A program made the translations under genes and the position numbers. Below are positions 11,001-18,891 of a stretch of DNA of 64,000 bases, piece by piece. A model generated the notes under the pieces. The model was not told the origin of the DNA, did not search any database, and saw nothing but the letters and a program-made list of their open reading frames with translations. This DNA comes from Hymenobacter sp. BT188 (GTDB taxonomy: Bacteria > Bacteroidota > Bacteroidia > Cytophagales > Hymenobacteraceae): assembly GCF_014333585.1 (NCBI RefSeq), contig NZ_JACSCW010000004.1, positions 124,001 through 188,000 of the forward strand, written 5' to 3'. Numbering within the stretch: the first letter of the stretch is position 1; every line of letters starts with the position of its first letter.

Positions 11001-11560
11001 GTGCCATCCGTGCCGAACACCAAGGTGCCGGGTCCGTGGCTTTGGTGGAGAATGGGTACCCCGGTTTGCCGGGTAGCACCTAGCAGCACTTTGCGGCTGG
11101 CCGCACTGACGGTGTACCCCGTGGTGGTTTTGGTGGCCGTGTAGCGGGTAAGGCGGTTGATCGTGGCATTAAAGTATTCATCGGTTGTCGGGCTATAATT
11201 GCTCGTGCCGAAGTTCATCAGGTGATGGCGGTCGACGGTATAAAACAGGTAGAAGTAGCCATTGGTATCAAAGTCAGGATGGAGGGCAAAGCCGAGCAAC
11301 CCGTAATCGCGCCAGCCGCCGACTTCCGCTCAAATATCCAGCACTAGACTGCGCTGTCCATTTTCTACCACCCACACGCGGCCGGGCCGTTCCCACACGA
11401 ACATTTGCGTACCCGATTTATTGAAAGTGATGCCCACGGCTTCGTCCCAGTTAGCAGCCACGGTTACAGAAGAAAATCCGGTGGGGAGCGTTTGAGCAAT
11501 TGCTGATGGCCAACAAGGCAAACCGAGTAAGATCAATATAAATAGCAGCTTAATTTTCAT
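8003..11560 (-). pseudogene. Secreted PQQ-type glucose/sorbosone dehydrogenase with T9SS tail, in-frame TGA
   Basis: A single frame of 1186 codons, split by TGA at 11332-11330 (codon 77) in the segment LVLDI-stop-AEVGGWRDYGLLGFALHP, where TCA (Ser) would be one base away. Order: signal peptide MKIKLLFILILLGLPCWPSAIAQ; GSDH beta-propeller (GLLGFALHPDFDTNGY, LLLSTGDGASYDG, WALSLRNPFRMA, GDVGFYTWEELN, NFGWPLYEG); PKD domain (DPDGKSITYQWNFGDGGTS); malectin-like carbohydrate-binding domain; second PKD/Ig-like domain (DDKTITLPTNSVTLNGQG); T9SS type A sorting tail (YYPNPFTDEFTLLIQ, ending YRLIKAN). Such proteins oxidise sugars at the cell surface. The part after the TGA has no signal peptide, so it would not be exported. 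The TGA lies before the propeller and is likely inactivating unless it is a sequence error. Confidence 0.85.
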
Positions 11561-11996
11561 GGCTTTGGGGTGGTTATTTAACAATCGAGAGATAATTGGT
11601 AAGCGCGGGTTGAATAGCGATAAGAGGCTTTTAGTTAGGAGTAAGTAAAGGGAATGAGGAGGCATAAAGCTGATGCTGGCAATCAGCTACCGGAAAGTTG
11701 TTAGGGCAATTTGTGCAATCGCAATTGTTGAAAATAGCTGGGTGTATTATGATTTAAATAAAATGGATTTTTCTAAGTAATGAAGAAGTTAAAAATATCA
11801 TCAGTGACTACATGAAGAGCTTTTGAAAAGCTGACATATTAATTTAACTGTATTTTTTTTGCTTTTTGTCTATACTGTTCTACTATACTCTCAATCCAGG
11901 TGTAAATCAAATTCCTGTCACTGGGGGGCAAATTTGAAGTTGAGCGAGAGTACAGTTTGGATGGCGTTGTCCGCAGAGTAGATGGAAGTAGCAGAT
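11561..11996. other. AT-rich region upstream of the dehydrogenase
   Basis: No convincing gene. The stretch 11700-11900 is AT-rich and probably contains the promoter of the reverse-strand dehydrogenase. A TGGGGGGCAAATTT oligomer lies at 11922-11935. Confidence 0.45.
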
Positions 11997-12077
11997 GACT
12001 CGGGTATGCACTAAGGAAAGGCGGAAAACCCAACTTTTAAGTTCGTTTTCCGCCTTTCCTTAGTGCATACCCAAGTC
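11997..12077. repeat. Long near-perfect hairpin
   Basis: Arms of 33 bp (11997-12029 with 12045-12077) match with one G/A difference and enclose an inner AACTTTTAAGTT palindrome, giving an almost continuous 81-base hairpin. It overlaps the 3' end of the truncated T9SS fragment, where it may once have served as that gene's terminator. Confidence 0.85.
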
Positions 12078-12204
12078 ATTTGGGCTTGTGAATTAGCTAT
12101 CAACCGGCCTATATAAACTCCTTGGGGCAGCAGGTGAATATCTACTTCAAACTCATAGCGCCGACCAGCTTCTGCGGTTTCCTCACTTAGCTTTTGTATT
12201 AATC
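12011..12204 (-). pseudogene. T9SS sorting-domain fragment truncated by IS element
   Basis: A reverse frame runs from the IS edge at 12204 to TAG at 12013-12011. It encodes LIQKLSEETAEAGRRYEFEV, then DIHLLPQGVYIGRLIANSQA and a short tail. The pattern (basic/acidic lead, EFEVDIHLLPQGVYIGRL, polar turn) matches the last two strands of a T9SS type A sorting domain, so this is the 3' end of a gene for a secreted protein. The 5' part is missing because the IS3-family element begins at 12205; no continuation was recognised beyond 13454. The residues after the LPxGVY strand look read-through rather than native (VCTKERRKTNLKVGFSAFP), so the original stop may have been altered. Confidence 0.6.
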
Positions 12205-12217
12205 TGAGGTGGTCGGC

Positions 12218-13104
12218 TTAGGTGAGACAGAGTTGGGTCTTAGTTAGAAGAGCCTGTTGTTCAAAACTATGCGGGCACTCATAGCCCAACGCTGAGTGCC
12301 GTCGCTGGGGATTGTAATAGTCAAAATACGTGGCCAGCTCGGCTTGCGCCTCGGCCACAGAAGTGAAAGCAGCGCGATCCAAGAGCACCTCCGTTTTGAG
12401 GCGGGACCACAGGCTCTCGGCTTGGGCGTTGTCGTAGCAGTTGCCTTTTCGGCTCATGCTGCGCACCAGGTGCCGCTCGGTGAGCAGACGGTGGCAGGTA
12501 TTACCGCAGTACTGCCTGCCCCGGTCAGAGTGAATGATGAGTCCCTTGGCCGGCTGCCGACTTAGCAGCGCCCGCCGCAAAGCTGTAACCACCAACTCTT
12601 CGGCCATACTGCCCAGCACCTGCCAGCCCACCACGCGCTTGGAGTAGGCATCCTGAGACGCGGCCAGATAGGCCCACGCGCCATTGTGCAGGGGCACATA
12701 GTGATATCGCCCACCCACACTTGGTCGGCTGCCGTGGGCGCTGGCCGGGCCAGCAGGTGGTTGGCCGCCACGCGCGGCCCGTGTTCGCTCTGGGTCGTGC
12801 GCGGCACGAAGGCCCGCGGCCGCAGGGCCACTAGCTGACGTCGGCGTAAGGCGTGGCGGATGCGGTGGCGACCCACTCGGTGGCCTTGGGCCTGCAACGC
12901 CGCCTGCAAGCGCCGCGTGCCGTAGCGCCGCTGGTGCTGGAAAAACACGTGACACAGCTCCCTTTCCCAGGTCGGCATGGAGGAGTGCGCCGCTACCTTT
13001 TGCCGCCACCGGTAATAGCTGGCCACCCCTACGCCCAACTCCTGACAGAGCCGACGCACGGAGTAATGTCGCGTTTGCGCTTAGATAAAGCGGTAGCGGC
13101 TCAC
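12218..13104 (-). pseudogene. IS3-family transposase OrfB, nonsense and frameshift
   Basis: The DDE integrase-type transposase starts at GTG 13104 (VSRYRFI), meets TAA at 13083-13081 where related elements have Glu, continues AQTRHYSVRRLCQELGVG, and then shifts frame near 12700. The shift is visible as VWVGDIT-MCPC in one frame against YVPLHNGAWAYLA in the next, consistent with loss of one base from ACC TAT. Catalytic landmarks remain: VGDIT (first Asp), HSDRGRQY (second Asp) and the NCYDNAQAESLWSRLKTE region carrying the Glu. The C-terminus YNPQRRHSALGYECPHSFE is intact. Two independent lesions make it a pseudogene rather than a single base-call error. Confidence 0.9.
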
Positions 13105-13403
13105 GTGGTCGGTGGCATAAAGATGGCCAAGGCTTTTTTTAGGATGTCGCGCTCCTGCTGCAAGCGGCAATTCTCCGCTCGCAGCTCCCGCATGGCCGCG
13201 CTTTCGCTTTCCCCCTGGCCCAACTCCAGTGGGGGTTGCGCGGCCTTTTGCCACTTGTAGAGCAATTTCGGGGTGATGTTGAGTTGGCGGGCCGCGGCTT
13301 GCGTGCTGCGACTCTCAGAAGCCAGGCGCAACGCCTCCGCGCGAAAGGCTTCCGTGTACTGGCGGCGCTTGTGTGGCGAGCCCGGGTTCATTTTTTGCGT
13401 CAT
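13101..13403 (-). CDS. IS3-family transposase OrfA (helix-turn-helix)
   Basis: A 100-residue protein that binds the element ends. The sequence RRQYTEAFRAEALRLASES, STQAAARQLNITPKLLYKWQ and a C-terminal leucine-zipper-like helix (MRELRAENCRLQQERDILKK) are characteristic of IS3 OrfA. It appears intact. Its stop overlaps the orfB GTG start (GTGA), and the ALAIF end with an A-rich stretch upstream fits the usual arrangement for OrfAB fusion by frameshifting, though no efficient slippery site is obvious. Confidence 0.9.
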   Translation of the reverse strand: MTQKMNPGSPHKRRQYTEAFRAEALRLASESRSTQAAARQLNITPKLLYKWQKAAQPPLELGQGESESAAMRELRAENCRLQQERDILKKALAIFMPPTT

Positions 13404-13454
13404 GACAGTAGGAAGATAACGCCCTTTTCTGTCTCACTTTGCTAGACTCTCTCA

Positions 13455-13946
13455 CACATCCTAATGGCCGCCGTGGCAACGGTCGGGTTACCCGTTCGGC
13501 CGCTCCAACTCCCCACCCACTACGGAGGCTGAATCAGGGACGTCCGTGAGGCTTTAAAAAGGGAATTATAGCATCTAACGCATTGGTTGCTTGGGGTTGA
13601 GGAGCTGCTTGCAGTACTATTCACCACTAAGAAAAGGAGCCCAGACGCCTCGTTTCCCGATGTCGTGTGCCAGATTTATGGCCCTCTTGTTAACGCATAA
13701 GCCCCCAACACCGCCTTCTACCCAGCTTATAGAAGGCGGTGTTGGGGCTGGCACATCGCTTATAGGCGCCCTAATGCACGTAATGGCATTTATACGACGG
13801 AAACGTAGTGGCATCCATGTCTCCTCCGCTATCCATTAGCGCGGGGCAGCGTCCCAGGCCTGCTCGGCCTGCTGGTAATCTACCTGGGCAAAGTAGCCAC
13901 GCCGGACTTCGATGGGCGCCATCACGCCTATAGCATATCTTGAATT
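13455..13946. other. Gene-poor region with a hairpin
   Basis: About 490 bases. A perfect 18-19 bp inverted repeat at 13702-13748 (CCCCCAACACCGCCTTCTA and its complement) has no T-tract, so it is a palindromic unit rather than a clear terminator. A 28-codon reverse frame (13922-13836, MAPIEVRRGYFAQVDYQQAE...) looks like a gene remnant but is too short to identify. Confidence 0.5.
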
Positions 13947-13979
13947 GAAAAGGCCCATCCAGGGTGGATGGGCCTTTTC
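13947..13979. terminator. Rho-independent terminator
   Basis: A perfect inverted repeat GAAAAGGCCCATCC/GGATGGGCCTTTTC with a 5-base loop lies 23 bases past the end of the Ig-repeat protein gene. The U-tract in that gene's direction is TTTTC. Confidence 0.85.
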
Positions 13980-14001
13980 GTGGACGACCAATCAGGATGC
14001 C

Positions 14002-16641
14002 TTATTTAGCGAGGCTGATGCGATTAGTCTTGGTTTTGCCATTGGTGGTGACGCGGTAGTAATAGGTGCCCGAGGGCAAGCTGCTTCCCTTAAAGACGAC
14101 GGAGCGGTTCTCGCCGGCCTGGGCCTCTCCGTTGAATAAAGTCGCTACTTCTACGCCCATCGCATTATAGACCCGCACTTCTACCCGCCCGCTACTGGGG
14201 ACGCGAAAGTTGATGGTCGCATCCCGTCCCGTGGGGTTGGGATAGACCTCCGTCTGGATGCTTTTTTCGGGAGCAGGAGCGGTTTTAGCCAGCTGTTGCG
14301 AACTGCTGACGGCACGCACGCTTACATAGTCCGGATCAGGCGTGCAGGTGGCCGCTCCAGATACACAGACGGTTCCTACCGTGCGCGCAACAATACTATA
14401 CCCTTGTCCCGCCGCAAAGGAGAAGGTGGGGCTTTTTTGATACGTACCCCCTTGGTTGCTGTACTCCACATTATCCCCCACAGGGCTGGTGACGGTGACA
14501 CTGCCCAGCATCCGGTCGCAGCTCGGCTGAATGACCGTAACCGCGGGCGGGCCGGGGAGGTCATCCACCGTCACCGAACTGGTGGTCGTGTTGGTGCAGG
14601 TGTTCGCGTCGGAGAAGCTATAGGTGATGGTGTACGTTCCTACGGTACTGGCCGCCAAATCGATCAGCCCGCTACTGCCCATACTCAAACCTGCCGGGCT
14701 GGAGCTGAAAGTACCCCCGGTTGTGCCACTTGTTACGGTGAGCTGCGTGGTACCGGCTTTACAGAAGACGCCCCCGCTGATGGCGGCCGTGGGCAGCGGG
14801 TTCACCGTGACCTTGGCGGTGGCCGTGTTCGTACACGTGGTGCCCGCGTCGGTGAAGCTGTAGGTAACCATATACTCACCCGCAGCCAGCCCCGCAGAGT
14901 TAAAGATCGAGCCACTCACGCCGGTGCCGCTCCAGGTGCCGCCAGTCGCCGGCGTGCCGGTCAGGGCCACCGAGCCGCCGATGCATACCGACTTGTCGGC
15001 GGCCATAACCGTAGGCAAGGCGTTCACGGTGACCTTGGCCGTAGCGGTATTGGTACAATTATTGGCATTGGTGAAGCTGTAGGTCACGGTATACTCACCC
15101 GCAGCCAGCCCCGTGGAGTTAAAGATCGAGCCACTCACGCCGGTGCCGCTCCAGGTGCCGCCAGTCACCGGCGTGCCGGTCAGGGCCACCGAGCCGCCGA
15201 TGCATACCGACTTGTCGGCGGCCGTAACCGTAGGTAATGGGTTGATGGTGAGTGTTTCGCTATCGGAGAAGGGAGGACAGGCCGCATTGACACTGGCTGT
15301 CGTCAGGGTTACGGTTACCGGGCCGTCGCCGGCAACGCTGACGGTAGCGGAAGCTACCCCGTTCGCTGTGCTTTCGTTGGACAGGATACCCCCGGCCGAG
15401 ACGCTCCAGGTCGCGGTGCCGTTGCTGTAACTCCCGGTCACGTTAAACACGGTCGGCCCACTGGCCGCTTTGCACTGCGGATCCACGGCCGCCACCTCTG
15501 CCGCTGCCGAAGGCGTAAGGGCGAACTTGAGAATGTCGAAGTCCTTCAACTCGGACGTGTACGAGGGCGACGAACGGGTTTTCACGGTGATGGTAGCCAG
15601 TGGGGTACACTGGTTCAGGTCATCCAACCCTTCCACATCGGTTATATTAATACCCCCCTCAACCATTTGCAGGGCTCCCGAGGTGCTGCTGGGAGCGCCC
15701 TCCGTGGTAAAGGACTTGTTAGGCGCTACGGCATCCACATTAGCCGTGTTAGTCGTAATAAAGGCCCCCAAAGTGCTCACGGACCTCTCGGCTGACCACG
15801 TACCGGAAGCCAGCCAGGTGCGCACGCCGATGACGGGCTTGTTGCCCCCGCCGGTATAGTTCACGACCAGCAGAAAATCACCGACCGTCCGCCCATTTAC
15901 CAGACCTTGGCCGACGAGCTGATTGCCGATGACTTTCGCCCCGGCTTGGTTATACTCAAAATCGAGGTAGCTGGCCCCGTTCACCGACCGGGTTTCGGCG
16001 GCAAAAAACAGCCACAACTTGCCCCCTATTTCCCGTGAGTGCAGAAACGTATTGGTGATGTCGTTTTTTTGCGGACCGCCGCTGCCGGTGCCCACCGCGT
16101 AGGGTTTTTGCGTGACCTTGGGGTCGACGGCGGGGCCCGTCCCGATGGCGTCGCCATTTTTGTTGGACTGCCCAGCAAACACGGACAACTCGCCGATGGT
16201 GGACGCGGTGCCCCAGTTGCCATCTACCTGCCAGATGCTGCGGCCATCGGCGGTTACCCCAAGAATGGAGATGCCCCCTTGCTGCAGCAGGACCGGATTT
16301 CCGGAGGGGCCCCTCGACCAGTCGTCGCCATAGATGATGCTGGGAAAATATGTTTGGTTGGGCGCCGTGCCTTTCCAAAAGGAGGGAATGAAGCCGGACT
16401 TGAAATCGGCGTCAATTTCAAAGCCGGCCTGGGTACCGCCGATGCCAGGATCCTGGGCAACAGCGGACTGAAAGGACAGCCCAACACTAAGAATCCAGAG
16501 CAGCGCGACGCGCCCGAGCCAGGTTAGCCCATTGCTCGCCGAGCGGGCGTTTGCCTTCAGGACAGCCGGGGGTTGGCAGGAAGGAAAGAGAGCAGAAGTG
16601 GGCGGGCAATCAGGTGTGTGGAGTAAAGAGATAGGAGTCAT
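14002..16641 (-). CDS. Large secreted Ig-repeat protein with T9SS sorting tail
   Basis: About 879 residues. The N-terminus is unusual: some 40 polar residues precede a hydrophobic segment (VALLWILSVGLSFQSAVAQ) that ends in a likely signal-peptidase site. Start 16641 is preferred over 16686, but a later start is possible. The N-terminal 400 residues have no recognised domain (SFWKGTAPNQTYFPSIIYGD). Three to four Ig-like modules of about 73 residues follow, with the signature LPTVTAADKSVCIGGSVALTGTPVTGGTWSG (split here: CIGGSVALTGTP, GGTWSGTGVSGS); two are nearly identical in DNA (14909-15003 and 15128-15223). The C-terminus is a T9SS type A domain (VYPNPTGRDATINFRV, PSGTYYYRVTTNGKTK). Expected to be exported to the cell surface by T9SS; a ligand cannot be inferred. 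Confidence 0.85.
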   Translation of the reverse strand: MTPISLLHTPDCPPTSALFPSCQPPAVLKANARSASNGLTWLGRVALLWILSVGLSFQSAVAQDPGIGGTQAGFEIDADFKSGFIPSFWKGTAPNQTYFPSIIYGDDWSRGPSGNPVLLQQGGISILGVTADGRSIWQVDGNWGTASTIGELSVFAGQSNKNGDAIGTGPAVDPKVTQKPYAVGTGSGGPQKNDITNTFLHSREIGGKLWLFFAAETRSVNGASYLDFEYNQAGAKVIGNQLVGQGLVNGRTVGDFLLVVNYTGGGNKPVIGVRTWLASGTWSAERSVSTLGAFITTNTANVDAVAPNKSFTTEGAPSSTSGALQMVEGGINITDVEGLDDLNQCTPLATITVKTRSSPSYTSELKDFDILKFALTPSAAAEVAAVDPQCKAASGPTVFNVTGSYSNGTATWSVSAGGILSNESTANGVASATVSVAGDGPVTVTLTTASVNAACPPFSDSETLTINPLPTVTAADKSVCIGGSVALTGTPVTGGTWSGTGVSGSIFNSTGLAAGEYTVTYSFTNANNCTNTATAKVTVNALPTVMAADKSVCIGGSVALTGTPATGGTWSGTGVSGSIFNSAGLAAGEYMVTYSFTDAGTTCTNTATAKVTVNPLPTAAISGGVFCKAGTTQLTVTSGTTGGTFSSSPAGLSMGSSGLIDLAASTVGTYTITYSFSDANTCTNTTTSSVTVDDLPGPPAVTVIQPSCDRMLGSVTVTSPVGDNVEYSNQGGTYQKSPTFSFAAGQGYSIVARTVGTVCVSGAATCTPDPDYVSVRAVSSSQQLAKTAPAPEKSIQTEVYPNPTGRDATINFRVPSSGRVEVRVYNAMGVEVATLFNGEAQAGENRSVVFKGSSLPSGTYYYRVTTNGKTKTNRISLAK

Positions 16642-17293
16642 GATGGGGTAGGTGAAAAAAGACAGGAACAACACTGAACTCGTCAACGGCTGCCAGGCAG
16701 CCTACCAAGACACGGCAGGAGCAGTCCCATGTCTTGAACCCAAGGAACAGAAGAGAAAAGACCGCCTGTTTCCGCTCGTTAACAGGGCTGGGTACAGGGG
16801 CCAGGAAAATGAAGGAGTGAGAAAGGCGACGAGAACGTAGCCTGTCGCTGTAGGAGGGCAGGCAACTCAGCAGGATAGGCAACTCTTTCAACTACTAAGT
16901 ACTGCTGCGCGTAGGAGCCGCTAGGCTTACTAAAGGCGCATCATCCCGAAAAGAAAGATCCAGAAAAGGACCAAAGGTCTTGCCGTCGACGGCAACCAAT
17001 AGGCAGCGTGTAAAAGACCAGTCCCCTTGTGGGCCTGTGTGGAGGTTCACTAGCTCAGGCACCGTGCCTAGGAGGCAACCGGAGGCTATCATTTTTAACT
17101 AGGTCTAAGCTAAGCAATTAGTAATTGATATACAATAAATTAATTATAATAAATACTTAAATTGTTATATAATATGAAAATAGGTAGTCGTTATTATTCT
17201 GCTGCCATAGTCTTGGAATTCTCTAGGACGAACCAGAGGAAATGAATGTGCAGGAAGCCCCTGCTTACCCAGCGATTATGCATTCACACTAAA
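16642..17293. other. Gene-poor AT-rich region
   Basis: About 650 bases upstream of the Ig-repeat gene. A 65-codon reverse frame at 16895-17092 (MIASGCLLGTVPELVNL...) follows an AT-rich, promoter-like stretch at 17100-17170, but it matches nothing I recognise and is not called a gene. Other frames are shadows. Confidence 0.4.
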
Positions 17294-17510
17294 GGGGTTG
17301 CGTTAGTATCTGGACAAAGAATTGCACTATGCGAGTAAGTAGTTACATTACAGCTAGTTGGAGGTAGGTGTGCTAGGCATAAAAGCTTTCTGGCGCTTCT
17401 GCTTTACGTAGGCAAACCGCCTTTTCAGGAGTAGAGAACAGGCTAACAGTGTGATTAGTGGCCCTCGGTCGCTCTACCGTAATTCTTTGTCCAGATACTA
17501 ACGCAACCCC
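17294..17510. mobile_element. MITE-like element with perfect 30-bp terminal inverted repeats
   Basis: The first 30 bases (17294-17323, starting GGGGTTGCGTTAGTATCTGG) are exactly the reverse complement of 17481-17510. The 157-bp interior has no reading frame of note. A 217-bp non-coding element with perfect ends fits a non-autonomous DNA transposon mobilised by a transposase elsewhere. No target-site duplication is evident (flanks ACTAAA and AACATA), which leaves an alternative reading as a cruciform regulatory element. Confidence 0.7.
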
Positions 17511-17698
17511 AACATAGGGTATTCGAGCCCCACCCGCTGTTAACAAGGGACCTCCTTAGGGGCCTCCCGGCCTCTACTAGCCGCTAATACGACCTAGAAA
17601 ATGCACCGTTGGGGGTTTTGCAACGGCCACATAGGTTCTTGGCCGACTGAGGTGGTCTAGAGATGACGGACAGAAGAAGGACGTATATTTCTTCTGTA

Positions 17699-17997
17699 AT
17701 GACGGCCAAAAAGAGCGGGGCGTCGCCCGATAAACGACGCAAGTACGACGTGGCCTTCAAAACCGAGGCCCTGCGCCTGGCCAGCGCGCGGCCCGGCGGT
17801 TGGACATCAGCCCCAAGCTGCTCTACCGTTGGCAGCAGGCGCAGCTCGTAGCCGAGGTGGGCAGTGTAGAAGTAGCCCGTGACCCGGAGATACATGCCCT
17901 GCGCGCCGCCAATAAGCGGCTGGCGTAGGAGCTGTACATTTAAAAAAAAGCCTTGGTCAGCAACTGCTTAACGCGCAGTATCGGCCAGCCGACCCCG
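17699..17997 (+). pseudogene. IS3-family transposase OrfA remnant
   Basis: The frame from 17699 reads MTAKKSGASPDKRRKYDVAF, then KTEALRLASA, and breaks where about 19 bases appear to be missing compared with copy 1. Another frame then resumes RRLDISPKLLYRWQQAQ and AEVGSVEVARDPEIHALRAA. Two stops follow: TAG at 17926-17928 (KRLA-stop-ELYI, normally Gln) and TAA at 17941-17943 (normally Leu) just before an A8 run. The protein would be a helix-turn-helix DNA-binding partner of OrfB; it is non-functional here. Confidence 0.8.
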
Positions 17998-18878
17998 TGA
18001 GTACTTACCGCTACATCGCCCAGCGGGCCAGCCAGGCCCCAGTGCGTCAGCTCTGCCACGTCCTGCAGGTTGCATCCAGCGCCTACTACGCCTGGCAACG
18101 GCAGCGGAACCGTGCGCTGCCTGAGCCCGCCTGGCAAGTGGCCGTGCGTGAGGCGTTTGCCGACCACAGCCAGCGCTACGGCACGCGCCAGCTGCGGGCC
18201 GAAGTGCAGGCTCAAGGCCACGCCGTGGGCCGCTGGCGCATCCGCCGCGTGCTCAAAGCCCACGGCTTGCGGGCCCAACAGCCCCGCTCGTTCGTGCCCC
18301 GTACCACCGATTTCGACCCGGCCGTGCGGGCCGCGCCCAACCGTCTGCTGAGCTAGCTGGCCCCCACCGCCCTGAATCAGGTCTGGGTGGGCGATATCAC
18401 CTACCTGCCCCGTCAGGGCGGCGGCTGGCTCTACCTGGCCGTCCGGCTGGACCGCTGCTCACGCAAGGTCGTGGGCTGGGACGTGCGCGACACCATGCCT
18501 GAGGCTTTGGTCAGCGAGGCGCTCCGCTGGGCGCTCGTGGTGTGCTGCCCACCCGCGGGGCTCATCGTGCACTCCGACCAGGGCAGCCAGTACACGGCTA
18601 CCCGTTTCAAAGACCTAGTTGCCAAACATGGCGCGCTGCAAAGCATGAGTCGGCGGGGCAACTGCTACGATAACGCGCATGCCGAATCGTTTTGGAGCCG
18701 CTTCAAGGCCGAGCTGCTCGACGGCGGCAGCTTGCCTGGACTGGTCGGGGCTAAGCTCGAAATTAGCCACCAGGTCGCCTACTACAACGCGGAGCGGCGG
18801 CATTCTTCGCTCAGCTATCTCGCCCCCAACCACTTCGAAATCCACCTTCAAACAACGTCCCAAATGTGTCCGGCTTAG
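17997..18878 (+). pseudogene. IS3-family transposase OrfB, in-frame TAG
   Basis: GTG 17997 starts STYRYIAQRASQAPVRQLCH and continues through the HTH and HIRR-type region RYGTRQLRAEVQAQGHAVG. It meets TAG at 18354-18356 (NRLLS-stop-LAPTALNQ, normally Gln). In the same phase the catalytic domain continues: VWVGDITYLP, HSDQGSQYTATRF, NCYDNAHAESFWSRFKAELL and YYNAERRHSSLSYLAPNHFE. Apart from the amber codon the DDE catalytic core looks complete, so suppression or reversion would restore it if an OrfA were supplied. Confidence 0.9.
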
Positions 18879-18891
18879 CTAGACCACCTCA

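Larger units (their letters stand above)
12205..13454 (-). mobile_element. IS3-family insertion sequence, copy 1 (decayed)
   Basis: A 1250-bp element. Its ends align in register as imperfect inverted repeats of about 33 bp: both begin TGAG, share GTC and GTGAGACAGA at the same spacing, and end in GGG. Inside are overlapping orfA and orfB on the reverse strand, typical of the IS3 family. OrfB has a nonsense codon and a frameshift, so this copy cannot make transposase on its own. No target-site duplication was found. Confidence 0.85.
17648..18891 (+). mobile_element. IS3-family insertion sequence, copy 2 (decayed)
   Basis: A 1244-bp element bounded by perfect 13-bp inverted repeats TGAGGTGGTCTAG (17648-17660 and 18879-18891). 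The first ten bases equal the left end of copy 1. It carries orfA and orfB remnants on the + strand, both broken. The right end abuts, and truncates, the reverse-strand dimethylformamidase-like gene at 18892. No target duplication was found. Confidence 0.85.

Noticed and set aside
14296-15237. 313-codon open frame antisense to the Ig-repeat gene
   Set aside because: Its own repeats mirror the Ig modules; no domain features of its own.
17520-17647. Possible 3' continuation of the DMFase-like gene left of IS copy 2
   Set aside because: A reverse-strand KNLCGRCKTPNG resembles a family segment only loosely and soon meets a stop; not enough to call.
1430-18878. Stop-codon recoding (TAG or TAA read as Gln) as the cause of the in-frame stops
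   Set aside because: TAA, TAG and TGA all appear among the lesions, intact genes end with the same codons, and frameshifts and deletions occur in the same genes, so decay or sequence error is simpler.
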